Of a DNA stretch of 64,000 bases, positions 10,938 through 21,115 are shown in pieces. This DNA is from Candidatus Hepatoplasma crinochetorum (GTDB lineage Bacteria; Bacillota_I; Bacilli_A; Mycoplasmatales; Hepatoplasmataceae). Each line of letters begins with the position of its first letter. The first letter of the stretch is position 1. A program made the translations under genes and the position numbers. The notes under the pieces were generated by a model. The model searched no databases. It worked only from the letters and a program-made list of their open reading frames with translations, and was not told the DNA's origin. The DNA lies in NCBI GenBank assembly GCA_001179805.1, contig CWGI01000001.1, positions 372,001-436,000 of the forward strand, in the 5' to 3' direction.

Positions 10938-12798
10938 ATGGTAGATAATCAATTAAAAAAAGACATTATTGTAGAAAAAACAGAAATAAAGGAGACTAAA
11001 AAAAAAGATAGATTTTCATTTTTATCATTTTTACAAAAAATAGGAAAATCCTTGGTTTTTCCGATTGCGGTTCTTCCAGCTGCTGCATTAGCTTTAAGAA
11101 TTGGTGATGCAATTAGTAGCGCTGGGGATCAATATTCAGCAGTTTGATGAGTTGGCTGAGTTATTGAAACACCGAGGAGCAATAATATTTGATAACTTAC
11201 CGATGATTTTTGGAGTAGGAGTCGCATTTGGATTAGCAAAAGATCATCGTGGGGAAGCGGCTATGGTCGGTCTTATTGGATATTTGGGTCTTGTTGCTTT
11301 AGTACAAAATGAACATTCTCTAAGTTCTTTAATTTATGATAATGTTTTAACAAAAGATGGATATTCACAGTTATTATATTATGTAACAGAGGTAACAGAT
11401 CCTGTTTCGGGTGAAGTTGAAGTTTATGCTACTTGATTATTAAATCTTGGAGTATTTGGTGGAATAGCAATGGGACTAATTGCCGCTGGACTTTATAATA
11501 AATATTCTGATATTAAATTACCTAAAGCTTTAGGTTTTTTTAGTGGAAGAAGATTTGTTCCGATTGTAATGCTTTTTACAGTTGTTTTATTTAGTTTTTT
11601 GATGGCTATTATTTGGCCATGATTTCAATTGGCACTTGTTGAATTAGCTTATGGTTTATTATATATTCCTTGATTAGGAGCAGGGGCATATGTCGGAATT
11701 AATCGATTGTTAATTCCGACTGGATTACATCAAGTATTAAATGTCTTTTTTTGATTTCAAATGCCAATTACTTGAGAGGGAAATCAAATATTTATTTTAC
11801 AATCATCTATTGATGGGACTACTCAATTTGTTCCTTTATTTGGTGATATAAATGCTTTCTTAGAATCTGGATCTGATGTTACAATTATGATTCCTAATGT
11901 TACTGATCCACAAGGAGTTACGGGTGATGAGGCATTTAATTATTTACAAGAAGCAAATGTTGGTGCATTTCAGGTTGGATTTTTTCCAATTATGATGTTT
12001 GGTCTTCCTGCTATGGGATTGGCAATTGCAAGTCAAGCTGATCAAAAATATCGAAAAAGTGTTTATGCTTTTATGATTTCTGCTGGTGCCGTATCTTTTT
12101 TAACAGGAATTACAGAACCACTTGAATTTTCTTTTATGTTCGTCTCTCCATTGCTTTATTTTGCTTATTCTATTTTATCTGGAATTATCGCTTCAATTAC
12201 TGTTGCAACAGGAGCATCATTTGGTTTTGGATTTTCTGCAGGAATAATTGATTTTGGTTTATCTGTTCCTAATTCACTTAATTTATCTCATGGAATAAGT
12301 AGTTATGCAAATGGATGAGGAGGATTTATAAATGTTATTTTAATAGGAATATGTGTTGCTCCTATTTATTATTTTATGACTTTATTTATGATTAAAAAAT
12401 TTGATCTTGCGACCCCCGGTCGCGGTGGTAATTTATCAGGAATTGTCGATTTGGAAGAAGAAAAAATTTCAGAAAAAATAACAGTAAAAGGTAGCGATGA
12501 CAAGTGATTTAAAATGGCACTAGAGACGATAAAATTAGTAGAAAAAGATAATATTACAGATGTTGATAATTGTATTACGAGATTAAGATTATCTGTAAAA
12601 GATAATACAAAAGTAACCAAAGAAGATGCGATTAAAATTGGGTATACTGGCTTAATTGCTCCAGGAAAAAAGGCTCTACAATTTATTATTGGTCCTGAAT
12701 CAGAAATAATTGCAAAAGATATTAAAGAAATTTTTGATAATTTTGAAAATTATCAGGAATATTTTATTGATAATTTAGATAATTTAAAAAAGGATTAA
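10938..12798 (+). CDS. nagE: PTS N-acetylglucosamine transporter EIICB, with an apparent +1 frameshift near 11175
   Basis: This permease takes up GlcNAc (or glucose) and phosphorylates it, using phosphate from EI, HPr and EIIA. EIIC begins FLQKIGKSLVFPIAVLPAAA and later has NLPMIFGVGVAFGLAKDHRG, a VPTGLH-like IPTGLHQVLN and GITEPLEF. A TPGRGG linker leads to EIIB with the phosphocysteine in DVDNCITRLRLSV. There is no EIIA domain, so the separate Crr protein at 46.9 kb should serve it. The frame opened by the ATG at 10938 reads through WVIETP (to 11174) and then hits TAA at 11193-11195. The homologous continuation GAIIFDNLP is in the +1 frame from 11176. One extra base at CCG-A-GGA explains this, and both halves are otherwise intact (about 619 residues joined). 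GlcNAc specificity is inferred from the following nagA and nagB. Confidence 0.85.
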
Positions 12799-12802
12799 AA
12801 AA

Positions 12803-13927
12803 ATGATTAGTATTAAAGGTTATGATGCAAATTTAAAAAAAATTGAAGTATTTATAAAAGATAATAAAATTTTTAAAATAAATTATTTAAAAAGCGAAGA
12901 AAAAATAAAAAAAAGATACATTATTCCAGGATTTATTGAATTACATTCACATGGAGGATATGGATTTGATTTTGTCTCTGCTGATCAAAAAAAAATGTTA
13001 TTTTTTTTAAACAAACTTGCAGTAAAAGAAGGAACAACATCAATTTGTGGAACCACAATTACGACTGATTTTGAAAAAATGCGCAAAACATTTAGAAATT
13101 TGAGTCCATATATTGATAAAAAAATCAATGGTGCAAATTTTATCGGTTGACATATGGAGGGACCTTTTATAAGTAAAATAAAAAAAGGAGCTCATCCAGA
13201 AGATAAAATTATTGATCCAATAATTTTAAATGTTAATAAATATTTAAAAGACTACTTTAGTAAAATAAAAATAATCACATTAGCTCCTGAATTAACATCA
13301 AAACAGACTCTTTTATATTTGAAAAATAAAAATATTATTATTTCAGCAGGACACATGAATGCAAATAAAAAAGAATTTATGGAAAAAGAAAAATATGGAA
13401 TTAAATCAATTACCCATTTTAATAATGCAATGCAAAAAAATGATGATAAAAATGATAATAGTTTATCAGAATACATTTTAAAAAATGATGATTTATATAT
13501 TGAATTTATAAATGATCGAATCCACAATTCAAAAGAATTAGCTAATAAAATTTATAATAAAAAAGCTGAAAACAAAATTATGCTTGTAACCGATTCTTTA
13601 CAAATAAAGGGTTTAAAAAATGGTATTTATTCTGGTCCTAATGGTAATATTATTAAAAGAAATAATGCTGCTTGATTTGAAAATAAGACTTTAAATGGTT
13701 CTTGTTATTCAATGCATAAGGGATTTATAGATTGAATAAAATATCAAAAAGCATCAATTCAAGAGGCAATTGATGTTACTTCAAAAAACCAAGCTAGATT
13801 ACTAAATTTAAAAAAAGGAGTAATAAAAGAAGGGTATGATGCTGATATTTTAATATTAAATTCTAAATTTAATATTAAAGAAGTTTATGTAATGGGAGAT
13901 AAAGTGTTGGAGAATAAATGAAAATAA
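12803..13927 (+). CDS. nagA: N-acetylglucosamine-6-phosphate deacetylase
   Basis: NagA removes the acetyl group from GlcNAc-6-P, giving glucosamine-6-P for NagB. The 374-residue frame (TGA as Trp) matches the family length of about 380. The amidohydrolase motifs appear in order: ELHSHGGYGFDF (metal-binding HxH), GWHMEGPFISKIKKGAH, ISAGHMNA, ITHFNNAMQ, FINDRIHNS and the catalytic Asp in LVTDS. The end is QARLLNLKKGVIKEGYDADILIL, typical of amidohydrolases. The ATG follows AAGGATT. The gene overlaps nagB by ten bases because its last codons are TGA(Trp)-AAA-TAA, so the two are translationally coupled. Confidence 0.93.
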
Positions 13928-14598
13928 TAAGTGGATCAAAAACAAAATTAGAAGAATCAATTGCAAATAAATTTATTCAAATTATAAATAATAAAAGTAA
14001 TGCAAAATTTTTACTTGCAACCGGTAATTCACAAGTTGAAATATATAAAAATTTAGTTGATTATTATCAACAAAATATCGTTTCGTTTGCAAATGTTATT
14101 ACATTTAATTTAGATGAATATTTACAAGCAGAAAAATATTATACAGATTCCTTTTCTAATTTTATGAAAAATAAATTATTTGATTATATTGATATCAAAA
14201 AAGAAAACATATTTTTTCCACAAGAAGTAAAGGAATATAATAAAAAATTAGATCAAATTGATTATTTTGATTTAACAATTCTTGGAGTCGGCGAAAATGG
14301 TCATATTGCCTTTAATGAACCAGGAAGTAAAATTACTGATCGTACAAAAATAGTTAATTTAACAGCTTCAACAATTCAAGCAAATTTTAAAAATCGTACT
14401 GATTATCCTAAACAAGCAATTACAATTGGGATAAGAGATATTCTTAAAAAATCAAAACTTATTTATGTTGTTGCATGAGGAGAAAAAAAAAGAAAATCTG
14501 TAGAAAAATTATTAGAAAAAGAAATAACTTCAGATTGACCGATTACATATCTTTTGAAAAACAAAAATGTAATTCTTTTTACAGATCTTGAAATATAA
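13918..14598 (+). CDS. nagB: Glucosamine-6-phosphate deaminase
   Basis: NagB converts glucosamine-6-P to fructose-6-P and ammonia, the last step before glycolysis. The 226-residue protein is slightly shorter than the usual 235-265. Family motifs are LATGNSQVEIYKNLV (sugar phosphate loop), FNLDEY with the catalytic Asp, and GVGENGHIAFNEPGS with the catalytic His of the relay. The ATG lies inside the end of nagA (overlap 13918-13927). Two TGAs near the C-terminus read as Trp (VVAWGEKKR and SDWPITYL). It is followed by a hairpin terminator. Confidence 0.93.
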
Positions 14599-14625
14599 AT
14601 TTTAAATATTTATTAAATAAAAGAG

Positions 14626-14650
14626 AGATTAATTATAATTAATCTTTTTT
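14626..14650 (+). terminator. Rho-independent terminator after nagB
   Basis: AGATTAATTATAATTAATCT (14626-14645) is a perfect palindrome followed by a run of T. It is preceded by an A-rich stretch, so the stem may be longer. It closes the PTS-nagA-nagB operon. Confidence 0.6.
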
Positions 14651-14684
14651 ATTATAAAATTAATAAAAAAGGAGGATTATTAAA

Positions 14685-17198
14685 ATGTTTAAAACTTTAA
14701 ATTTTAATAAATTTATTGAATATTTAGATTCTAATAAACCAAGATACGAAGTAGAAAAAGAGGCTTCTAATTATTTAATTGAGGGAATTAATAGAACAGA
14801 AGAATATGCATTACAATCAGAAGAAGAAATTTTTAAAAATGAAGGAAATATTGCCATTGCATTAAGAAATTTTTTAGAAATTTTCTTAATAGATTTTATA
14901 CCTAAAAGAATCGAATTAAATCCACAATTCAATGATTTTGATTATGATAAATATTATAAATTGGGTAGTAGTAATGAAAGAATTATTGAATTAGACCGAG
15001 AATGAAATATTATTAATAAAGATATAAAAGATGCATTACATTTTATTAAAAATATTGCGAATAATGCTTCTCATAATAACAAAAATAAATTTGTTGAAAT
15101 TAATAAATCAAAAATTGTAATGTGTTTAGATTATATTTACAATATTTTGTATTGATTTTATGATTTAAATAGTAAAAAAGATTTTGTTTCAAACAGATAC
15201 TATAAGCCAAATGAAAAAGAACCAACAGCTAACATTAAAATAAAACAAACTTTTTCTCACGAACCATATAAAACAATTGTAATAAATGATGATAAAATAT
15301 TAAATGTTTTATTTGATGAAGGTAAAAAATTTTTTATCCCTATATATCAAAGAAATTTTTCTTGAACAAAAAGTGAAATTGATGAATTATTTTTAGATCT
15401 TGAAAAAAGAATAATTGATCAAAAAAATCATTTTTTTGGTCTTGTTACATTAAGCAATACAAATAATTTTAAAAAAATAGGTAGCAAAAAAATAAATTTA
15501 TTAAAAATAGTTGATGGCCAACAAAGATTTACAACAATTGCATTGTTTGTAAAAGCACTATATATTCACTATTTAAGAGCATTAAAAAATAACATTATTA
15601 AAATCGATAGTAAATTAGCAAAATTTATTAATAATAAAAATTTGCCAATTGATCGCTTTGATGATGAAATTTCAATTAAAATTTTTGAGTTAATTTGAAA
15701 AAATGAAAAATTTTCTAAATTTGAAGAGAATGAATTTAAAAACAATAATTTATTTGAAATTTATAAATACTTGTTTAAAAAAATAGCCGATTTTAAAAAA
15801 GTAAAAAATGAATATGAAACAGTAATTGGAAATTTAGATAAATTATATTGAGCTTTAAAAAAATTAGTAATTGGAATAAATTGAACAAAAGACTATGATG
15901 AATTTGAACTTTTTGAATCAATAAATTCAAAGGGAGTTCCTCTTACCAATTTTAATATTTTTAAAAATTATATTATTTCACTTGCTTCTAATAAGGATTA
16001 TGAATATGAAAATGAAGTAGGAGAAATTGGTTTAATTTTTAATGATCAATCAAGAGAAATTTCAGAATTATTTGATAAATATATTATCAATAAAATAAAT
16101 AATTGATTAAAGAAAAATAGTACTAAAGATTTTGAAAAAATAACAAATAGTTTTTTTAATTCATACATAAATTTTTATAGCAATAATAAGCCAAATGAAA
16201 AAAGATTATTTTCTCAATTTAAAAGTATTTTTGTTGAGCAATTAAAGCAAAAATTTGGCAAAATTGATAATTTTTCATTTAAAGAATTTGAAAAAATATT
16301 AGTTGATTTATCAGTTTTTTTAAATATCTATTTATTTTTGAATGTAGGAACTTATTCAATTTGAAAACAAAGTCCTGCATTATCTGAATTTTATAAATAT
16401 TTTCATACATTAGCAGGAACAAGTTTTATAAATATTTTAGTTCCTTATTTAATTTCAGAAGAAAATGTAGTATTTACAGAAAATGGTTCAATTGTCAGAA
16501 TTAAAAACCCAAAAGAATTTCAAGAAATTTTAAAATTTCTTGAAATTTGGAGAATAAGATTAGGGGTTGTAAATTCAAAATTAAATTACGCAGTTAAAAT
16601 TTTTCCATTTTCTAAAAAATTTAACCAAATATTAGATAAAAACAAGGGAAATGGAATTTTAAATAATAGTTTTCTTGATTTATTAAAATCAACGATTGCA
16701 GATGAAGACAATTTTTTAAAATTTCCTGATGATAAAAAATTTTATAATACTCTTGCAAATGAACCTATTTATAATCAACAAATTTTGAAAGATGTAATTT
16801 TAAAAATTGTTCAAAGTGAGGATAAATTTATTAATGAAACTAATTATAGTAAATATGAAATGTATCCTATAATTGAAAAAGATCTTAAAAAAAGAAGCGA
16901 AAAATGAAATAATTTTTTACAAGGTTTTGATAATTTAAAAGAAGAATCTTATTTTAAATTAGGAAATTATTTTTCTCATAAAAATAATAAAGAAATAAAA
17001 AAAAATGAAAAAGAAGATTTTAATAATTTGCTTTTAAATATTCAAGAAGATAATATTACAATAAATAAAAATGGATTTTTTGAAATATTATCAATATCAA
17101 ATTTAAATTCTTATTATGGAAAAGATATTAATGAATATTTTCTTGCAAGATCAAAATATTTAGCGCAAAAAGCTTTAGAAATATTTAATATAAATTAA
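14685..17198 (+). CDS. DUF262 (GmrSD-type) protein with an N-terminal DUF4145-like domain; candidate defence gene
   Basis: This protein of 837 residues reads several TGAs as Trp. Residues about 1-175 resemble DUF4145, which is found in restriction proteins: the block ALHFIKNIANNASHN matches the usual LHxIRxxGNxxAH pattern. The DUF262/ParB-like domain follows, with FFIPIYQRNFSWTKSEIDE (about 218-236), IVDGQQRFTTIALF (about 274-287) and LFESINSKGVPLTNFNIFKNYI (about 410). In GmrSD enzymes this domain binds nucleotide and drives a DUF1524 nuclease. The C-terminus (about 700-837) resembles DUF1524 (KLGNYFSHKNNKEIKK, then INEYFLARSKYLAQKALEIF), but the expected HNH motif EHILP is YEMYP, so the catalytic His is missing. 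GGAGG stands before the ATG. It is a single gene behind the nag terminator, between housekeeping blocks, as expected for acquired DNA. Antiphage function is inferred. Confidence 0.75.
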
Positions 17199-17205
17199 AT
17201 AAATC

Positions 17206-17225
17206 TTAAATTATATATAATTTAA
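17206..17225 (+). promoter_or_regulatory. AT palindrome containing a TATAAT, probable ksgA promoter region
   Basis: TTAAATTATATATAATTTAA is a perfect 20-bp palindrome just after the DUF262 gene and contains TATAAT at 17215-17220. It could act as a weak terminator for the gene before it or as the -10 region for ksgA. Sequence alone cannot separate these. Confidence 0.35.
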
Positions 17226-17249
17226 AAAATTAAATTTTAAGGGAAATAA

Positions 17250-18041
17250 TTGATAAAAGCAAAAAAGAATTTAGGACAAAATTTCTTAGTTGATAAAAAT
17301 AAAATAAATGAGATTTATAATTCACTTCCTGATTTGAGTGATAATTTTGTGATTGAAATCGGTCCAGGAACAGGTAATTTTACAGAAAAATTAATATTAA
17401 AAGCTCGAAAAATTATTGCAATTGAAATAGATCAAGATATGATTAATTTATTAAAAAATAATGAAAAATTAAATAATGAAAAATTAATTTTAATTCATGA
17501 TGATATCTTAAAAATAAATTTAAATGATTTTATTTTACAAGAAGAAAATATTTACTTAATTGCTAATTTACCTTATTATATTTCAACTAAAATTATTTTT
17601 AAAATGTTTCAATATAAGCAAATTATAATTTTTGCAATTATGCTACAAAAGGAATTGGTTAATCGAATTTTTGCAAAAATAAATACAAGAGAATATGGAA
17701 GATTAACAGTTGCAATTGGAAGTTTATTTTCACTAAATAAAAGAATAAATGTCCCAAGAGAATGTTTTAATCCGATTCCTAAGGTTGATTCTGGTTTTAT
17801 AATTTTAAAAAGAATAGAAATTGATTTTAACTATAATTTATATCTTAAATTTATTAAAGAATGTTTTGCAACAAAAAGAAAAACATTATTAAATTCTTTA
17901 AAAGTAAGTGAAAGTCCTTATCTTGAATTTGTTAAACTATATTTAATAAAGAATAATTTAAAATTAAATATAAGAGCAGAACAAATATCAATTCAAAGTT
18001 ATTTAAAAATTTGGAAAGAAATTGAAAAATATGCAAAATAA
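17250..18041 (+). CDS. ksgA: 16S rRNA (adenine(1518)-N(6)/adenine(1519)-N(6))-dimethyltransferase
   Basis: KsgA/RsmA dimethylates two adjacent adenosines near the 3' end of 16S rRNA and checks small-subunit assembly. The 263 residues start KAKKNLGQNFLVD, the family signature. They contain the SAM-binding VIEIGPGTGNFTEKL (about 33-47) and the catalytic NLPYYIST near residue 107. The start is a TTG at 17250-17252, six bases after AAGGGA. No ATG is available that keeps the KKxLGQNFL block. It overlaps the start of prs by 11 bases. Confidence 0.95.
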   Translation: MIKAKKNLGQNFLVDKNKINEIYNSLPDLSDNFVIEIGPGTGNFTEKLILKARKIIAIEIDQDMINLLKNNEKLNNEKLILIHDDILKINLNDFILQEENIYLIANLPYYISTKIIFKMFQYKQIIIFAIMLQKELVNRIFAKINTREYGRLTVAIGSLFSLNKRINVPRECFNPIPKVDSGFIILKRIEIDFNYNLYLKFIKECFATKRKTLLNSLKVSESPYLEFVKLYLIKNNLKLNIRAEQISIQSYLKIWKEIEKYAK

Positions 18042-19017
18042 AAAATTAAGTAATGCAATAATATTTGGTTTATCTACTTCAAAAGAGATTGCAAAAGAAG
18101 TTTCAATAAAAACAAATATAAAATTGGGCGATTCAGAGATAAAACATTTTAAAGATGGGGAGATTTATTTTGAATTGGAGACTTCAGTTCGAAATAAAAG
18201 AACTTTTGTAATTCAATCTACATCTTCTCCTGTAAATGAAAATTTGATGGAATTATTAATTTTTATAGATACTTTAAGAAGATCTTCTGCAAAAGAGATA
18301 AATTTAATAATTCCTTATTATGGTTATGCAAGACAAGACCGAAAAAATAATGGAAGACAACCTATAACAGCCGCTTTAGTTGCAAGATTACTAGAAGAAG
18401 CTGGTGCTAATAGAGTAATTTCATTTGATTTGCATGCACCACAAATTCAAGGTTTTTTTAGAATTCCAGTTGATGATTTAAGAGCATATGGATTATTAGC
18501 AAGGGCGATTAAAAAAGAGAATATTAAAGATTTAATTATAATCTCTCCAGATCATGGAGGAGTTAGTAGAGCTAGAAGTCTTGCTAAAATTCTTGATACT
18601 GAAATAGCTATAATTGATAAAAGAAGAATTAAAGCAAACGAAGTCGTTATAAGTAATTTAATCGGTAATGTAGAAAATAAAAATTGTGTTATCGTTGATG
18701 ATATTATTGATACAGGCGGGACAATTGTTGAAGGGATTAAAATTTTAAAAGAAAATAAAGCAAAAGATATTTATGTTGTAACTACACATGGTTTATTTTC
18801 TACTTCAAAAGATGAAGATTATGATCTTGTATGAAAAAAAATCCAAAAAGCGGGAGCAAAAATGATTATTACTACAAATTCTGTTAATAATTATTCTAAA
18901 AATAGTTTTGTAAAAGTTGTAAATTTATCTACTGCAATTGCTGATGTAATTTTAAAACATATTAATGATCAATCAATAATTGATCATTTTATCAAAAAAT
19001 ATAATACTACTATTTAA
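18031..19017 (+). CDS. prs: Ribose-phosphate pyrophosphokinase
   Basis: Prs makes PRPP from ribose-5-phosphate and ATP, feeding the Hpt reaction encoded 2.5 kb downstream. It is 328 residues with one TGA(Trp) at 18832-18834. Motifs are GDSEIKHFKDGEIYFELETSVRN, YGYARQDRK with the ATP-binding residues, DLHAPQIQGFF and the PRPP loop VIVDDIIDTGGT (about 218-229). I chose the ATG at 18031 within the end of ksgA. A TTG at 18022 would add three residues. Confidence 0.95.
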
Positions 19018-19018
19018 T

Positions 19019-19594
19019 ATGAAATTAATTGTTGGATTAGGAAATCCTGGGACAAACTATAATAATACCAGACATAATTTAGGATTTATGATTGTTGACT
19101 ATTTTCTTAAAAAACATAATTTGATTTTAGATAAATTTAAATTTTCTGGATACTATACAATTGTAAATTCTGAAAAAGAAAAATATGTAATTGCAAAACC
19201 ACATACTTATATGAATTTATCAGGGGAATTTATTGCTAAAATTTCTTCTTATTTTAAAATAGATGTTAAAGATATATTAATTATTTCTGATGATAAAGAT
19301 CAAAATATAGGTGAATTTAAATTAAAAAATAGTGGATCTGCAGGTGGGCACAACGGATTAAAAAGTATAATTTTAAATTTGAATTCATCTGATTTTAATC
19401 GTTTTAAAATCGGAATAGGACCTTTTAGAAAAGAATACAATCTTGTTAATTATGTATTGAATTCTTTTTCAAAAGCAGAATTAGAAATTTTAAAAAATAA
19501 TTTTTATTTATATTTCAATATAATTGAAGATTATCTTAAATTTGATTTTAAGGAATTGCAGCAAAAATACAATGGTAAAAATTTTAAAAAATAA
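19019..19594 (+). CDS. pth: Peptidyl-tRNA hydrolase
   Basis: Pth releases tRNA from peptidyl-tRNA that has fallen off the ribosome. The 191-residue protein starts MKLIVGLGNPGTNYNNTRHN, with the catalytic His at residue 19. It continues with KPHTYMNLSGE, SDDKDQNIGEFKLK and GSAGGHNGLKSI. The start lies one base after the prs stop. The last 23 bases overlap the start of tilS in another frame, so the genes are tightly coupled. Confidence 0.96.
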   Translation: MKLIVGLGNPGTNYNNTRHNLGFMIVDYFLKKHNLILDKFKFSGYYTIVNSEKEKYVIAKPHTYMNLSGEFIAKISSYFKIDVKDILIISDDKDQNIGEFKLKNSGSAGGHNGLKSIILNLNSSDFNRFKIGIGPFRKEYNLVNYVLNSFSKAELEILKNNFYLYFNIIEDYLKFDFKELQQKYNGKNFKK

Positions 19595-20510
19595 TTATAT
19601 TATGGTTGCTGTTTCAGGAGGGCCTGATTCAATTTTTTTAATTACAAAATTATTAAAAAAATATCAAAAAATTATTGTTGCTCATGTTAATTATCATTTT
19701 AGAAAAGAATCAAATCAAGAGGAGGAATTTGTTAAATTGTTTTGTCAAAAAAATAATTTAATTTTTGAATCATTATCAGTAAACCAAGAAATTAAAGATA
19801 AATATTTAAAAATTAATAAAAATCAAGAAGCATTTGCAAGATTAATTAGATATGATTTTTTTAAAGAAATTGCAAATAAATATCATACTAATTATTTATT
19901 TTTAGGTCACCATAAAGATGATTTTTTAGAAACAGCAATTATGCAAGAAAAAAGATCAAATAAATATTTATTTTATGGAATTTTAAAAAAATCAACTTAT
20001 CAAAATTTAATTTTAATTAGACCTCTTATAGATAGATATTGAAAAGAAGAAATTATTGAAAAATTAAATAAAAATTTAATTGACTATAAAATTGATAAAT
20101 CAAATTTTAGTGATAAATATTTAAGAAATCAAATTAGAAAGGATTTATTTTTACTTTCCTTAAAAGAAAAAGAAAAAATATTTAAATATTATCAAAATTT
20201 AAATAAAGCAAATGAATTTAAAAGAAGAAAAATTGAAAAAATATTTAAAAATTGAAAAATAAAAGATTTTGAAATTATATTTTTTAATAATCAAAATACT
20301 AATATTAAAGAAGCTTTAATATATAAATATCTTTCAACTGAATTTATAGATCAAAATATTTCAATTAATAAAAATAAACTTGATGCGATAATTAATTTTA
20401 TAAATAATAATCGTGGAGATAAAAATTATCGAATAAAGAATAATATTTTTATTAAAATTAAGAATAAAAATTTAATAATTTTTGATAATGATTTGATAAT
20501 TAAGAGTTAA
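19572..20510 (+). CDS. tilS: tRNA(Ile)-lysidine synthetase
   Basis: TilS attaches lysine to C34 of tRNA-Ile(CAU) so that it reads AUA, an abundant codon in AT-rich genomes. The PP-loop SGGPDSIFL lies near residues 15-23, followed by VAHVNYHFRKES and LGHHKDDFLETAIM, the two conserved metal and substrate motifs. The 312-residue frame crosses two TGAs (Trp) at 20040-20042 and 20253-20255. The C-terminal substrate-recognition domain is short and divergent, as usual in Mollicutes. Its start lies inside pth. Confidence 0.92.
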
Positions 20511-20565
20511 TATAATATAATTTTAATTATTTATTTTTTGATAAATATTAATAATTAACTAGTAA

Positions 20566-21114
20566 ATGGCAACAGAAAATAATTACTTAACAAAAAAAAT
20601 TAAAACAGAAAAAGAAATTGAACTAGCAATTTCAAATTTAGCAAACAAGTTAAATATTGAATTTAAAAACAAAACGGTTGTTTTTCTTATTATTATGAAG
20701 GGCGGAATTTATCTAGGATTAGATCTTGCAAAAAAATGTAAATTTGATTTAATGTTTGATTTTGTTTTTTCTAGTTCTTATTATTTAAATAAAAAATTAA
20801 ATAAACCAAAAATTTATTATAAAAAGACAATTTCACTATTAAATCAAGAAGTTATTATAATTGATGATTTAATAGATAGCGGAGAGACAATTAAAAAAAT
20901 TATTAAAAAAATTAGAAACGAAAAACCAAATTCAATTTCCATTGCTGCTTTATATAATAAAAAAGATAGTACTTTTTTACCTTTAATTAAAAAGTATTTA
21001 TGTTTTTCAGAAAAACCACCTGGATTTCTTTTGGGATATGGTTTAGATTATGATGAGAAATACAGAAATTTAAATTATCTTGGTATAATTAAATCTAATG
21101 ATACAAAGGAATAA
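20566..21114 (+). CDS. hpt: Hypoxanthine phosphoribosyltransferase
   Basis: Hpt salvages hypoxanthine (and guanine) to nucleotides using PRPP, which is essential in organisms without de novo purine synthesis. At 182 residues it has the standard length. The PRPP-binding motif is EVIIIDDLIDSGETIKKI (about 95-112), with IMKGGIYLGLDL earlier and the GYGLDYDEKYRNL block near the end. The pth-tilS-hpt-ftsH order is conserved in firmicutes and Mollicutes. Confidence 0.94.
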   Translation: MATENNYLTKKIKTEKEIELAISNLANKLNIEFKNKTVVFLIIMKGGIYLGLDLAKKCKFDLMFDFVFSSSYYLNKKLNKPKIYYKKTISLLNQEVIIIDDLIDSGETIKKIIKKIRNEKPNSISIAALYNKKDSTFLPLIKKYLCFSEKPPGFLLGYGLDYDEKYRNLNYLGIIKSNDTKE

Positions 21115-21115
21115 A

